From: Chloroflexia bacterium
Lineage (GTDB): Bacteria > Chloroflexota > Chloroflexia > DTKN01
DNA: 64,000 bases
Direction: 5' to 3'
Assembly: GCA_016928715.1 (NCBI GenBank)
Contig: JAFGKG010000219.1
Location: 1 to 64,000, forward strand
Both the position numbers and the translations under genes were made by a program. How positions within the stretch are numbered: position 1 is the stretch's first letter; each line of letters starts with the position of its first letter. Below, piece by piece: positions 48,688-59,139 of this stretch. The notes under the pieces were generated by a model. That model had not been told where the DNA came from. It did not search any database and saw only the letters and a list, made by a program, of their open reading frames with translations.

Positions 48688-51600
48688 ATGCCCCACTTTA
48701 AGAAAACTTCAATCGAACAGTATACCATAAAAAGAATTATTTGTCAACTCACCGCCTTGACCATTCTAACGAGCCTGCTGGCGACGCTGCTGGCCGCCGT
48801 CGTCTGGCTGGATAACAACTATAACCGCGGGGTCTCCTGGGGGCCAGAGCTGCCCCGCATCGCCCAAGCCGACGTACATCCCTTGGGCGTCAACCTCTTT
48901 TTGGACCGCGAGCCGGCAGAGAGCAACATCCGCCGCACTCTGAAGCTGACGCAGGACATGGGCGCTCATTGGGTCAAGCAGCTCTTCCCCTGGGACCAAA
49001 TCGAGCCCACGGCCAAGGGGGACTTTTGGGACGAGCGCTACGGCCACAGCACCTGGTCCCATTATGATCTCATCGTCCAGCTCTGCCAGGAGCATAACCT
49101 GTCCTTGATCGTCCGCCTGGACCGTCCACCCGAGTGGGCCCGCCAGGAGGCACTGCGCAACCCGACCCTGCAGGCAGCCCTACAGGAAAACCCAGCCCTC
49201 GATATCACGGGACCCCCGGACCACCTCTCCGATTATGGCGATTTTGTCTATGCCGTCGTCTCCCGCTATCGGGGCCAGATCCACTACGTCCAAATCTGGA
49301 ACGAACCCAATCTGGCCAATGAATGGAACTGGGACGCCATCGATCCAGAGCACTTTGTCGAGCTACTGCGCATCGCTTACAGCCGCGCCAAAGAGGCCGA
49401 TCCGGACGTGCAGGTGATCTTTCCCAGCCTGGCCCCCAATGATGGCCGCGATCCCCGTCACATGAGTGACCTGGAGTTTTTAAAACGAGTTTATGAGGCC
49501 GGCGGGGGAGGCTATTTTGACATCATGTCCGCCCAGCTCTATGGCCTGGGCCAACCCCCCACAGAGCACTCCCCCCTAGGTCTGGACCGAACCCAGGGGC
49601 GCTTACTGACCCGCACGGACGTCTCGCGCATTGTCCTGCTGCGCGAGATCATGGAGCAGCACGGAGATTGGGACAAGGCTATCTGGATCGGCGAACTGGG
49701 CTGGAATGCTGTCCCCAATGATTGGGCCGGCCAAGCCAGTCCATGGGGCGCCTCCGTCGACGAGCAGACCAAAGGCCGCTACATCACAGCCGCCCTAGAC
49801 CGTTCCCTGCACGAATGGCCCTGGGCAGGCGTGCACAACCTCTGGTTCCTGCACTGGGATGGCCCTGCGCCCAAGGCGGATGACCCCACACCCTTTTTTG
49901 CCCTGGTGGACCATGATTACAATGCATTGCCGGCCTACGCGGCTGTGCAAAAGTGGGCCACCCAGGGCATTCCCCTCGGCGTGGGCTATCACCGTCTCCC
50001 GCCCCAATCCGGCCTGGACCTGCGCTTTGTGGGGACCCGCCTGGACCTGCTGCTGCCGGCGAACGATGACGCCCAGGGGCTAGAGTTCATTGTGGATGGC
50101 GTCCGCCAAGAGCCGCACTTTTGGCGCTATGAGGGCACCGAGTCTCGCTACATCGTCGCCCGGGACCTGCCGGATACAACGCATACACTGCGGCTGTCCG
50201 CCCCAGCCGGGCTCTCCTGGTCTTGCTACGTCGTGCGCGAACAGCCCTGGCCCTGGCTTTTCCCCAGCCTGAGCGCCCTCCTGGCCATCGCCCTGCTCAT
50301 CAGCGTGATCCTCCTACTGCGACGCCTGCCGGCCAGCCTGGCCGCGCTCTGGACCTGGGCCTGGCGCGCCAGGGCCCGCTTCCACGCCTGCCCGAACGCG
50401 CTGCAGAACGGACTGATCCTCGGCGGTATGGCCCTGAGCCTGCTCCTGTTCTACCTCCTGCGCGGGCAGCCCTCCCTCCTGGCCCTGCCGGCCGCCCTAT
50501 TGCTGTTAGCCGCCCAGGTCCTCTTGGCCCTGCTGCGCCTCGACCTGGCCCTGCTGGCCGCGGTTTTCTTTATCCCCCTCTACGCCCAACCCGTCCAGTT
50601 CGCCGGACGGCAGTTCGCCCCCTTTGAGCTGATCATCCTGGCCTGCCTGGCCGCGGCCGGCCTGGAACTGCTGCGCTCGGACCGCCGGCGCGCTTTTCTA
50701 GCCCGGCTGAACCTCTCGCAACTGCTGCCAGCCCTGCTCTTTATGTTAGTCTGCGCCGGTTCCCTGCTCTGGTCGACCGATCGCTCCTTCGTCACCGACG
50801 AGGGGATCGGCCTGCTGCGAATTTCCCTGCGCGAGTTCCGCGTCACCGTGCTGGAACCTTTCCTGCTCTACCCCCTGCTGCTGCTGGCCCTGCCCCGGCT
50901 CCGTTCGGCCGGCGCGCCGGTCGGCAGTCCGGAACGAGAAGCACAACTGCAGCAACAGCATCGGCAGGCGGGACAATTCTGGTGGCCCATCGACGCCCTG
51001 GTCTTCAGCGCTGCCTTGGTCTCGCTGGGGGGGATCGTGCAGGTGCTCAACCCCGCCCTGCACGCCGAGGTCGCCGATGGCGTACGCCGGGCCAGCTCGG
51101 TCTATGGGACCTTTTCGCCCAACAACCTGGCCCTCTTTTTGGGCCGGGTGCTGGCCCTGGCCGCCGCTGGCGGGATCTTTTTGGCACGGGGCCGGCGCAA
51201 GCGGCTGTACCTGGCCGCGCTGCCCCTGCTGGGAACCGCCTTTTTGCTGACCTACTCTCGGAGCGGGCTCATCGCCTTGGCCCTGCTGCTGCTGTTCTAC
51301 GGCCTCCAGGTCAGCCGATTGCTGCTCTGGGCGGAACTGGGACTGGGTGCCGCAGGGTCTCTTTTCCTCTGGCTGACCGGGGGCCTGCAACGTCTACTGG
51401 CCACAGATACCCTGGGCAACCGCCTGACCATGTGGCGCAGGGCCTGGGTCCTGGTACGCGAGCACCCCTGGCTGGGCCTCGGCCTGGATGCATTTTACCA
51501 TCACTACCACCGACGTTATCCCGAGCTGGGAGCAGAAGCCTACTGGACGCCGCATAATGTTGTACTGGAATTTTGGACGCGCTTGGGCCTGTTGGGGCTC

Positions 51601-51813
51601 GCCGGGGCGGCCTGGCTCTATGGGGCCTTTTTCGCCCGGGCCGGCCGGCTCTACCGGCAACTGCAGGATCCCCAGATGCGCTGCCTGCTGCTGGGGCTCT
51701 TGGGAAGCGTGGTCTATGGACTGGCCCATGGCCTGCTGGACGGCACCTTTTTTGCCCCAGACTGGGCGGCCCTCTTTTGGCTGGCCTACGGCCTGGTGGC
51801 CGCACTGCCCTAA
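48688..51813 (+). CDS. Fusion: clan-A-like glycoside hydrolase (TIM barrel) plus O-antigen ligase-like polytopic domain
   Basis: HYVQIWNEPNLANEW (acid/base-type) and AIWIGELGWNAVP (nucleophile-type) motifs; C-terminal multi-TM half with SSVYGTFSPNNLALFL...LLTYSRSGLIALALLLL...GLGLDAFYHHY typical of Wzy_C/O-antigen ligase. Confidence 0.82.
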   Translation: MPHFKKTSIEQYTIKRIICQLTALTILTSLLATLLAAVVWLDNNYNRGVSWGPELPRIAQADVHPLGVNLFLDREPAESNIRRTLKLTQDMGAHWVKQLFPWDQIEPTAKGDFWDERYGHSTWSHYDLIVQLCQEHNLSLIVRLDRPPEWARQEALRNPTLQAALQENPALDITGPPDHLSDYGDFVYAVVSRYRGQIHYVQIWNEPNLANEWNWDAIDPEHFVELLRIAYSRAKEADPDVQVIFPSLAPNDGRDPRHMSDLEFLKRVYEAGGGGYFDIMSAQLYGLGQPPTEHSPLGLDRTQGRLLTRTDVSRIVLLREIMEQHGDWDKAIWIGELGWNAVPNDWAGQASPWGASVDEQTKGRYITAALDRSLHEWPWAGVHNLWFLHWDGPAPKADDPTPFFALVDHDYNALPAYAAVQKWATQGIPLGVGYHRLPPQSGLDLRFVGTRLDLLLPANDDAQGLEFIVDGVRQEPHFWRYEGTESRYIVARDLPDTTHTLRLSAPAGLSWSCYVVREQPWPWLFPSLSALLAIALLISVILLLRRLPASLAALWTWAWRARARFHACPNALQNGLILGGMALSLLLFYLLRGQPSLLALPAALLLLAAQVLLALLRLDLALLAAVFFIPLYAQPVQFAGRQFAPFELIILACLAAAGLELLRSDRRRAFLARLNLSQLLPALLFMLVCAGSLLWSTDRSFVTDEGIGLLRISLREFRVTVLEPFLLYPLLLLALPRLRSAGAPVGSPEREAQLQQQHRQAGQFWWPIDALVFSAALVSLGGIVQVLNPALHAEVADGVRRASSVYGTFSPNNLALFLGRVLALAAAGGIFLARGRRKRLYLAALPLLGTAFLLTYSRSGLIALALLLLFYGLQVSRLLLWAELGLGAAGSLFLWLTGGLQRLLATDTLGNRLTMWRRAWVLVREHPWLGLGLDAFYHHYHRRYPELGAEAYWTPHNVVLEFWTRLGLLGLAGAAWLYGAFFARAGRLYRQLQDPQMRCLLLGLLGSVVYGLAHGLLDGTFFAPDWAALFWLAYGLVAALP
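48719..48747 (-). promoter_or_regulatory. Strong sigma70-type promoter (TTGACA-17-TATACT) directed toward rpoB
   Basis: -35 at 48742-48747 and -10 at 48719-48724 on the minus strand. Confidence 0.6.
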
Positions 51814-51828
51814 CAACGAGGGCGCTGC

Positions 51829-52539
51829 CTAGAATCCCGGCGGCCGCTCGATCGTCACCGGGGCCTCCCAGTTGGAGAACTGGAGCAGCCAAATCGTGGG
51901 GTAACCATCCTCCTGCGGCGGGGGCTCCTCAAAGCGCAGTTGGTAGATGCGCCAGTCCGCCTGCCCCACCCAGGCCTCTACCTCAACCTGTTCCGAGGTG
52001 ATGAGCCAGGCCGTCAGGGGCGCCAGCAGCTGGCCGGGGGCCTGACCACGCAGATGATAGCAGCGCACCCCCTGGATCTTTTCGTCGCCTAGTTGCTCGG
52101 ACCACTGCACCTGGGTAATCGCCGTCTCGACGCCAATCTCCCGATCAAAGAGCACCGTGGGATCAAAGCCCCAGCCTGCCGGCATGCGTTGCCACTCCCC
52201 ACTGATGGGCTTGGTCAGGAACTGCTCCGACCCGATCCCGATAAAGCGCAGATCGATAACGGCCAGACCACCGGCACCAACCTTGAGATCGGCCTGCACC
52301 CGATCTGGGCGGACCATATCCCCCTCGGCGGAGCGCAGGGACAGCGAGGACTCGGTATCGATGTAGGCCGGGCCGCCCTCCACACCAATGTTGAAATGGA
52401 GGCTTTCCAGCTCGGCCATGGCCTGGCCGGCCCGCTGGGCGATCTCTTCCATAGAGAACGCTGGGGCGCCACAGGCGAACAAGAGCAGGGCCAGCAGCAG
52501 GCTCTGCAGCCATAGAGGTCCTCGCCACCTTGGAGACAT
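51829..52539 (-). CDS. LppX/LprAFG-like lipoprotein
   Basis: Signal/lipobox LLLFACG; LolA/LppX-like beta-strand-rich sequence. Confidence 0.65.
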   Translation of the reverse strand: MSPRWRGPLWLQSLLLALLLFACGAPAFSMEEIAQRAGQAMAELESLHFNIGVEGGPAYIDTESSLSLRSAEGDMVRPDRVQADLKVGAGGLAVIDLRFIGIGSEQFLTKPISGEWQRMPAGWGFDPTVLFDREIGVETAITQVQWSEQLGDEKIQGVRCYHLRGQAPGQLLAPLTAWLITSEQVEVEAWVGQADWRIYQLRFEEPPPQEDGYPTIWLLQFSNWEAPVTIERPPGF

Positions 52540-52572
52540 CGTTCCTCCTGTAGGCCTGTTCCGGAAACAGCT

Positions 52573-53625
52573 CTAGAGGTTCTCAATCTCTTCCAAAATT
52601 GCCCGCAGTCCGCCGGCTGACTCCGCCTGACCGGCCGCATCCATCTCTTGAGCACGCTCGTGCAGATAGTCCAGGGCTTCCTCGTTGAGCAGGATGGGGT
52701 ACTGGCTCAAGAGTTCGCCTATTTCGGCGGATGACATCTCGGGCGACAAGGTCAACAGATGCTGCTGGATCTCTTGCAGCAATTTCTCAGCCTCTTCCAG
52801 GGGCAGGCCACTGATTTTCTCCAAAAAGGCCGCCTGCAGGCCCACCCGACGACAGCGCTGCAGCAGTTGGCGGTGCTCCTGCAGCATGTCGACCGTCTCC
52901 TCATCCTGGCGATCCTGAGCATAGTCAATCATCCGGGCCAGCTCGCTGTCAGAGGGCGGGGCCAACAACTCGGGATGTGACTCCAGCATCTCTTTGGATT
53001 CCCCCCAAGTATCCAGTTGGGCAAAGGTGAGCAGGTCCTGCTGCAATTGGGATGTCGCGATGCCGGCAATCTCCAAGGCTTCGCGCAGCTCGGGCCGCTC
53101 GTCCAGAAAGGCGCTCATGCCTTCAATGGTCTCGACCTCCGCAGCCTTGAGTTCCCGCAGGGCCGTCTGCACGTGAGGCGGAAATCGACGCATCGACTGC
53201 TCCCACATCTCATCCAGAGCCGCCTCTACCGCTTGATTTCCCCCGGTCAGGTAGGCCGGCAAGAGGGGCAACGGGACAAAGACCGGCTGCTCCAGGTGGG
53301 AAACATCCGCTGCATCGGGCAGCGCCTGCTGCAGCCGTTCCAACAATTGTACAAAATCCTGGCTGTCCCGATCCCGGGTGGTTCCTTGGGAGGGGGCAAA
53401 GATCAGTTGTTCCTGGCTCGCGTCGTGGTAGAGTAGGGGTGCATCGAGCCAGCCAATGGTCTCTTGGCAGTGGGGGCACTGCACCTGGCGCAGCGTACCT
53501 GCCTGGACCTGTGCCGCCAGTTCGGGTCGCTCGACTGCGTCGACCAGGAGCCAGAGGGTGTAGCCAAAGTTTTGCTCGCAGTGGGGGCAAGTCAGCCAGA
53601 TCTCTTCATAGTGGGAAATATTCAC
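52573..53625 (-). CDS. CpXC-domain protein
   Basis: LTCPHCEQNFGYTLWLLVDAVERPEL...VQCPHCQETIGW. Confidence 0.75.
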   Translation of the reverse strand: MNISHYEEIWLTCPHCEQNFGYTLWLLVDAVERPELAAQVQAGTLRQVQCPHCQETIGWLDAPLLYHDASQEQLIFAPSQGTTRDRDSQDFVQLLERLQQALPDAADVSHLEQPVFVPLPLLPAYLTGGNQAVEAALDEMWEQSMRRFPPHVQTALRELKAAEVETIEGMSAFLDERPELREALEIAGIATSQLQQDLLTFAQLDTWGESKEMLESHPELLAPPSDSELARMIDYAQDRQDEETVDMLQEHRQLLQRCRRVGLQAAFLEKISGLPLEEAEKLLQEIQQHLLTLSPEMSSAEIGELLSQYPILLNEEALDYLHERAQEMDAAGQAESAGGLRAILEEIENL

Positions 53626-53746
53626 AGCTATCTCCTTTTTAGCAGTCAGGCCTATCCGTCCAGAGCCGCAACCCAGAAAATAGCCTTCACCAACAAATTA
53701 GCCGCCAGCGAGTGGCGGCCAGCAGAAACAAGCTTTGGCCAGAGGA

Positions 53747-55075
53747 TCACTGCAAATAGCTCAACGGGTCGACGTAATTGCCCTCGTAACGTATCTCAAA
53801 GTGAACATGAGAACCTGTACAATAGCCAGTGCAACCCATAAAGCCGATCAACTGGCCCCTTTCGACCCATTGCCCGGTACCCACCTCGGGGAACTGGCAC
53901 ATATGGCCATAGCGAGTCACCCAGCCCTCGCCGTGGTCGATCTCGACCATATAGCCCATATTGCCGCGCCATCCGGCATAGGACACGGTACCGGCGGCGG
54001 AGGAGTAGAGCGCCGTGCTCCAGGGGGCGGCGATATCCAGGCCGGTGTGCCAACGGGTGCCGGTCCAGCCAAAGTGGTCGGTGATGCGGCCCCAGGCCGG
54101 CCAGGAGAAGCGTTCTCCACCAGGCAGAGCGGCATAGGGTGGAGTGTTCGAGGAGGAGATATACGAAGGGGTTCCTTTATGGGTAACGGCCGGCTGAGGG
54201 ATCGGCTTGGCCGCACCGGGTACAAAGATCTCCTGCTCTACCTGCAACGTATAGGGTTCGCGCAGGTCGTTGGGCTTGTAGGCGATCATGTTCCCTTTGC
54301 GCACCCCATAGTCCTCAGCTATGCTGTCCAAAGTCTCCTCTTCTTCGACCTTGTGCAACAACCCATCCACCGGTGGAACCAATAGTTCCTGATCAATGGA
54401 CAGCACTTCGGCGCTTTCCAGATCGTTGAACCAATAGAGCGTCTCGACACTCAGGTCAAAGCGGGCGGCAATAGACCCCAGCGTGTCCCCTTCCTGCACC
54501 ACGTAGGTAATGACCTCCCCGTGCAGGGGGATTTCCGAGTTCAAATCCTGCTCCTGTTCAACCGGCATCGGCGGTGGGAGCACCTGGCGGGGCTGCGAGA
54601 TGATCACGGGCATAGGCGGGATGCTGTCATAGGCGTTCGCGGTAGCAGCAATCTCGTCGGGAACCCGCAGAATATGCCAGGAGGGATCCTTGCCGCTGGT
54701 GTTCGCCGTGATGGGTTGCGCCAGCGCTCCCCGAAAGCCGCTAAAGAACAGCATCAGGCCCAACACAAGCAACAGGACCAGGTGCGCGGGAAGGCGTTGC
54801 AAGGAAAGAAAAGAATTCCCCGACCGGGTAGGCCGGCGCTTTCGCGCCAAAAGGCCGGGGGCGGAAAAGCGCTCCCCTCTCTGTCGGAGACGGGATAGCC
54901 AAACCATCCCTCCACGCAGCCAGGGAGGCTTTTGCGAGACGGTAGAAATACCGCTGACTTGTTCTAGAGCTGAACGGGCTTCAGCTACCGCTTCCCCCAG
55001 GCAAATCCGCCGGGAGAGAGCGGCAGCAGACCGCTTTTTTTCCAGACCGCGCGAGCGCGGCGAGCGCTTCATCAT
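53747..55075 (-). CDS. LysM-domain M23 family metallopeptidase
   Basis: TM segment, LysM YVVQEGDTLGSIAARFDLSVETLYWFN, M23 motifs RWHTGLDIAAPWSTALYSSAAGTV and GYCTGSHVHFEIRYEG. Confidence 0.92.
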   Translation of the reverse strand: MMKRSPRSRGLEKKRSAAALSRRICLGEAVAEARSALEQVSGISTVSQKPPWLRGGMVWLSRLRQRGERFSAPGLLARKRRPTRSGNSFLSLQRLPAHLVLLLVLGLMLFFSGFRGALAQPITANTSGKDPSWHILRVPDEIAATANAYDSIPPMPVIISQPRQVLPPPMPVEQEQDLNSEIPLHGEVITYVVQEGDTLGSIAARFDLSVETLYWFNDLESAEVLSIDQELLVPPVDGLLHKVEEEETLDSIAEDYGVRKGNMIAYKPNDLREPYTLQVEQEIFVPGAAKPIPQPAVTHKGTPSYISSSNTPPYAALPGGERFSWPAWGRITDHFGWTGTRWHTGLDIAAPWSTALYSSAAGTVSYAGWRGNMGYMVEIDHGEGWVTRYGHMCQFPEVGTGQWVERGQLIGFMGCTGYCTGSHVHFEIRYEGNYVDPLSYLQ

Positions 55076-55213
55076 CCATAGGCTCCTTATACAGGATACC
55101 CTCAAATCCTAGGTTACTACAACAATACGGATTTGTCAAGTGCTTCTCAGAACAAGGGTTTCAAAGTAGGGCGTGGAAACGCAACATTTACAGCAATTCT
55201 GTCCTAAAACCGC

Positions 55214-55242
55214 TTGACCGCGCTGCTTGTTTGGGATACAAT
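55214..55242 (+). promoter_or_regulatory. Sigma70-type promoter (TTGACC-17-TACAAT)
   Basis: -35 at 55214-55219, -10 at 55237-55242; upstream of the HD-domain gene. Confidence 0.7.
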
Positions 55243-55324
55243 AGCAGCAGACTGATGGATCCCCTGCCAGTTCACGCCCGGCGGGAAACCTTTCCTGTAA
55301 AAATTCCAGATCAAGGAGGCGACG

Positions 55325-55894
55325 ATGCCAGTCAATCGTGAAAAGGCCTGGGCCTTGCTGACCGAGTTTACCGAGAGCCCAAACTTGCTCAAGCACGCCC
55401 TAGCGGTGGAAGCATCCATGCGAGCCTATGCCCGACATTTTGGCGAGGATGAGGAGACATGGGGAGTGGTGGGACTGATCCACGACTTTGACTATGAACA
55501 ACACCCCACGCTGGAAGAGCACGTCTTTGCCGGCATGGAGATTTTGCGAGAGCGGGGCTGGCCAGAGGATGTGATCCGGGCGATGGCCGGTCACAGCAAC
55601 CACAGCGGTGTGCCTCGGGACACCTTGATGGCAAAAACGCTATATGCAGTGGACGAACTCACCGGGTTGATTGTTGCCGTGGCACTGGTCCGGCCCAGCA
55701 AGAGCATCCTGGATGTCAAACCCAAGTCGATCAAGAAAAAATGGAAGGATAATGCCTTTGCCCGCGGGGTCAATCGAGAGGAAATCGAGGAGGGCGCCGC
55801 GGCCATTGGTGTGCCCCTGAACGAGCATATTGCCCTGGTCCTGGAAGCGATGAAGGGCATCGCTGATGAGCTGGGGCTGTGTGGCCAAGCCTAG
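55325..55894 (+). CDS. HD-domain (HDIG-type) phosphohydrolase-like protein
   Basis: LLKHALAVEASMRAYARHFG...GLIHDFDYEQHP...AMAGHSNHSGVP. Confidence 0.88.
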   Translation: MPVNREKAWALLTEFTESPNLLKHALAVEASMRAYARHFGEDEETWGVVGLIHDFDYEQHPTLEEHVFAGMEILRERGWPEDVIRAMAGHSNHSGVPRDTLMAKTLYAVDELTGLIVAVALVRPSKSILDVKPKSIKKKWKDNAFARGVNREEIEEGAAAIGVPLNEHIALVLEAMKGIADELGLCGQA

Positions 55895-55905
55895 GAGAAT
55901 GGGGA

Positions 55906-57354
55906 ATGCGTCGAGCCAAGATTGTCGCTACATTGGGGCCGTCCAGCAATTCTGAGGAGATGATCCGGGATTTGATCGAGGCCGGGGCTAATACCTTCCG
56001 CCTCAACTTTTCTCACGGCAGTCACGAGGATCATCGGATTCGCCTGGAAACGATCCGACGCGTTTCGCGTGAATTGGAACGACCCGTGGCCATCCTGCAG
56101 GATCTGTCCGGCCCCAAGATCCGGACGGGCCGCCTGCGCGGCCGAGAGCCAATTGAACTGCAGGAGGGCGCCTCCGTCCTTCTGAGCAATCGCGCCGTGG
56201 AGGGAACGGAGGATATCCTCCCCATTAGCTACCCACACCTGGTCGACGACGTCGAGCCGGGACATCGTATTTTGATCGATGACGGCAATATCGAGCTAGA
56301 GGCCATCGAGGCCGAGGGATCGGATCTGCGCTGTCGCGTGCTGCACGGCGGGCTGGTCAAGGAGCGCAAGGGGGTCAATTTTCCCGGCGTGCCCCTGCGG
56401 GTCTATGCCCCGACAGAGAAGGACCGCCGCGATCTGGCCTTCGGGCTTGCTCTGGATGTGGATTACGTGGCCCTATCCTTTGTCCGGCGCGCCGAGGACA
56501 TCCTGGCGACCAAACGGCTGATGGCCCAGGAGGGCAAAGAGGTCCCCCTGATCGCTAAAATTGAGAAACCCGAAGCCCTGGAGGATCTGCCGGCCATCCT
56601 GGAGGCCAGCGAGGGCGTCATGGTGGCCCGGGGCGATTTGGGCGTAGAGATGCCCCCTGAGCGGGTCCCCATCTTGCAGAAACAGATCGTAGAGCAGGCC
56701 AACCAATGCGACTGTCTCTGTATCATTGCCACCCAAATGCTCGAATCGATGATGCACCACCCCCGCCCGACCCGGGCTGAGGCCTCTGACGTGGCCAATG
56801 CCATTATCGATGGGGCCGATGCGGTAATGCTCTCCGGGGAAACGGCGGTGGGGGAATTCCCCGTGGAGACCGTGCGCATGATGGGGCGCATTGTGCAAGA
56901 GGCCGAGAGCAGTGGTCGCCCCCAAATGACAGCCGGCCTGCCGCGCCGTACGCCCCCCACCTATGCCCACGCCATCGCTCACGCCGCGCGGGAAATCGCC
57001 CACGACCTGGAGATCAAGGCAATTGTGGCCTTTACCCGTTCCGGATTCAGCGCTCGCCTGATTTCCAAAGAGCGTCCAAGAGTTCCCATCCTGGCCATTA
57101 CGCCCAGCGATATCGTCTGGCGACAGTTGGGATTGGTCTGGGGCGTGACTCCCATCTGCTGTCCTTTTGTCCAAGGCACCGATGGAATGATCCACGTGGT
57201 CGAGGCCGAACTCGTCGCGCGGGGCCTGGTCCAACCGGGCGACCTGATTGTCATTATGGGCGGGATGCCCATGACCACCCGCGGCAGGACAAACTTTATC
57301 AAGGTCCAGGTGGTCGAGAGCACGGGCAAAATCCGCATGATTCGCCCTGACTAG
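55906..57354 (+). CDS. pyk: Pyruvate kinase
   Basis: RRAKIVATLGPSSNS, FRLNFSHGSHEDH, VMVARGDLGVEMP, ATQMLESM, SGETAVGEFPVETVRMM. Confidence 0.97.
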   Translation: MRRAKIVATLGPSSNSEEMIRDLIEAGANTFRLNFSHGSHEDHRIRLETIRRVSRELERPVAILQDLSGPKIRTGRLRGREPIELQEGASVLLSNRAVEGTEDILPISYPHLVDDVEPGHRILIDDGNIELEAIEAEGSDLRCRVLHGGLVKERKGVNFPGVPLRVYAPTEKDRRDLAFGLALDVDYVALSFVRRAEDILATKRLMAQEGKEVPLIAKIEKPEALEDLPAILEASEGVMVARGDLGVEMPPERVPILQKQIVEQANQCDCLCIIATQMLESMMHHPRPTRAEASDVANAIIDGADAVMLSGETAVGEFPVETVRMMGRIVQEAESSGRPQMTAGLPRRTPPTYAHAIAHAAREIAHDLEIKAIVAFTRSGFSARLISKERPRVPILAITPSDIVWRQLGLVWGVTPICCPFVQGTDGMIHVVEAELVARGLVQPGDLIVIMGGMPMTTRGRTNFIKVQVVESTGKIRMIRPD

Positions 57355-57397
57355 CCCTCGATTGAGGCGCTTGGGGCAATTTTTTCCGGAGGGAACC

Positions 57398-59131
57398 ATG
57401 CCGCCAGCTACAGATGTACCCCCCTATAGCCGCCAGTTGCCCCCGGTCCATCCCGGTCAGCCGCGCGAGACGGTGCAGGTTCGTTTTCCAGACGGCCGTA
57501 TCTTGGAAGGACCGCGCCATGCCCCCCTGGAGGCCTTTATCGCTGCCATGCGCCGGCCGGGAGACCCCCCCGTGGTCTCGGCCATCGTGGAGGGCAAGCT
57601 CGTCGAACTCGCCCACCCAGTGGAGCACGAAATCGACGTGGAGCCCATCTCGATCCGCCACAGCGACGGCACCCGCATCTACCAGCGATCCCTCTGCTTT
57701 CTGCTGATCGTCGCCGCCCACGAGTTATTCCCCGAGGCGCTGATCCACATCGATTACTCCCTGACCCTGAACGGGCTGTATTGCCGGGTGGAAGGAAGAG
57801 ATACGTTCAGCAAAGAGGATTTGGAGCAACTGGAATCGCACATGCGCGCCTTGGTGCAGGCCGACCTGCCCATTGTTAAAAAGCGGATCTCCCTGGAAGA
57901 GGCGCGGGAGATTTTTGAACAGCAGGGCTACCTGGATAAAATTCGCCTGCTGGTCTTTCGACAGAAAGGCTATCTGAAGGTCTATGGCCTGCGCGGGCTG
58001 TACGACTATTTTTACGGCCATATGGTGCCCTCTACGGGCTATCTGCACCTTTTCGCCCTGCAGCCTTATCCTCCGGGCTTTATCCTGCGCTTCCCCCGCC
58101 GATCCCAACCGGGCCGGCTGCCCCCCTTTCGCGATTCCCCCAAACTGGCCGCAGTCTTTGAGGAATATGGCGAGTGGATGGATTTCTTGGAGGTCAAGGA
58201 CGTCGCCGGCCTCAACCGGGCCATCGCCGAGCGGCGCATCCGGGAGGTCATCCTGGTGGCCGAAGCCCTGCATGCCCAACGGGTGACCGAGATTGCCCAA
58301 GAGATCGCCCGGCAGCGCGAAAGCATCCGCCTGGTCTTGATCGCCGGCCCTTCTTCCGCCGGCAAGACCACCTTTACCAAGCGCCTGGCTGTGCAGCTTC
58401 TGGCCAACGGCATCCGCCCCCTGCCCATTGGCCTGGACGACTATTTTGTCCCTCGGGCCGAAACCCCCCGCGACGAGGAGGGCCAGTTCGATTACGAGAT
58501 CCTGGAGGCCATCGACCTCGAGTTGTTCAACGAGCAGCTCCTGGCACTGCTGGAGGGAAGGGAAATCCGCCTGCCCCACTATAACTTTATCAGCGGACTG
58601 CGCGAGGAAGGGCCAACCCTGTCGTTGCAACAAGGCCAGGTGCTGCTCATCGAGGGCCTGCACGGCCTGAACCCCCGCCTGGTGCCCCGCATTCCCCCGG
58701 CCTCGGTCTATCGGGTCTATGTCTCGGCTCTGACCCAGTTGAATCTGGATTGGCACAACCGTGTACCCACTACGGACACCCGCTTGCTGCGCCGGCTGGT
58801 GCGGGATGCCCGCGACCGCGGCTACAGCGCCCACGAGACCATCACCCGTTGGGAAAAGGTGCGCCGGGGAGAGACCCGCAACATTTTCATCTACCAGGAG
58901 AACGCCGACTGCATGTTCAACTCGGCCCTGGTCTACGAACTGGCCGTGCTCAAACCCCTGGCCGAGCCCTTGCTGCGCCAGATCGAGCCCGGCACGCTGC
59001 CCTGGGTCGAGGCCCGGCGGCTCCTGGCCTTCCTGGAATGGTTCCTGCCCTGTCCCCCGGACCTGATCCCGGATAATTCCCTGCTGCGTGAATTTATCGG
59101 CGGCTCCATTCTGCGAGATTTTCGCTTTTAG
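57398..59131 (+). CDS. TGS/ThrRS-N-like domain fused to uridine kinase-like P-loop domain
   Basis: VQVRFPDGRILEGPRHAPLEAFI, then LIAGPSSAGKTTFTKRLAVQLLANG and LIEGLHGLNPRLVP. Confidence 0.85.
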   Translation: MPPATDVPPYSRQLPPVHPGQPRETVQVRFPDGRILEGPRHAPLEAFIAAMRRPGDPPVVSAIVEGKLVELAHPVEHEIDVEPISIRHSDGTRIYQRSLCFLLIVAAHELFPEALIHIDYSLTLNGLYCRVEGRDTFSKEDLEQLESHMRALVQADLPIVKKRISLEEAREIFEQQGYLDKIRLLVFRQKGYLKVYGLRGLYDYFYGHMVPSTGYLHLFALQPYPPGFILRFPRRSQPGRLPPFRDSPKLAAVFEEYGEWMDFLEVKDVAGLNRAIAERRIREVILVAEALHAQRVTEIAQEIARQRESIRLVLIAGPSSAGKTTFTKRLAVQLLANGIRPLPIGLDDYFVPRAETPRDEEGQFDYEILEAIDLELFNEQLLALLEGREIRLPHYNFISGLREEGPTLSLQQGQVLLIEGLHGLNPRLVPRIPPASVYRVYVSALTQLNLDWHNRVPTTDTRLLRRLVRDARDRGYSAHETITRWEKVRRGETRNIFIYQENADCMFNSALVYELAVLKPLAEPLLRQIEPGTLPWVEARRLLAFLEWFLPCPPDLIPDNSLLREFIGGSILRDFRF

Positions 59132-59139
59132 GGGCGCTT

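Noticed and set aside
57398-59131. TGS-uridine kinase fusion as a novel architecture
   Set aside because: Such fused proteins are already known in several bacterial lineages.
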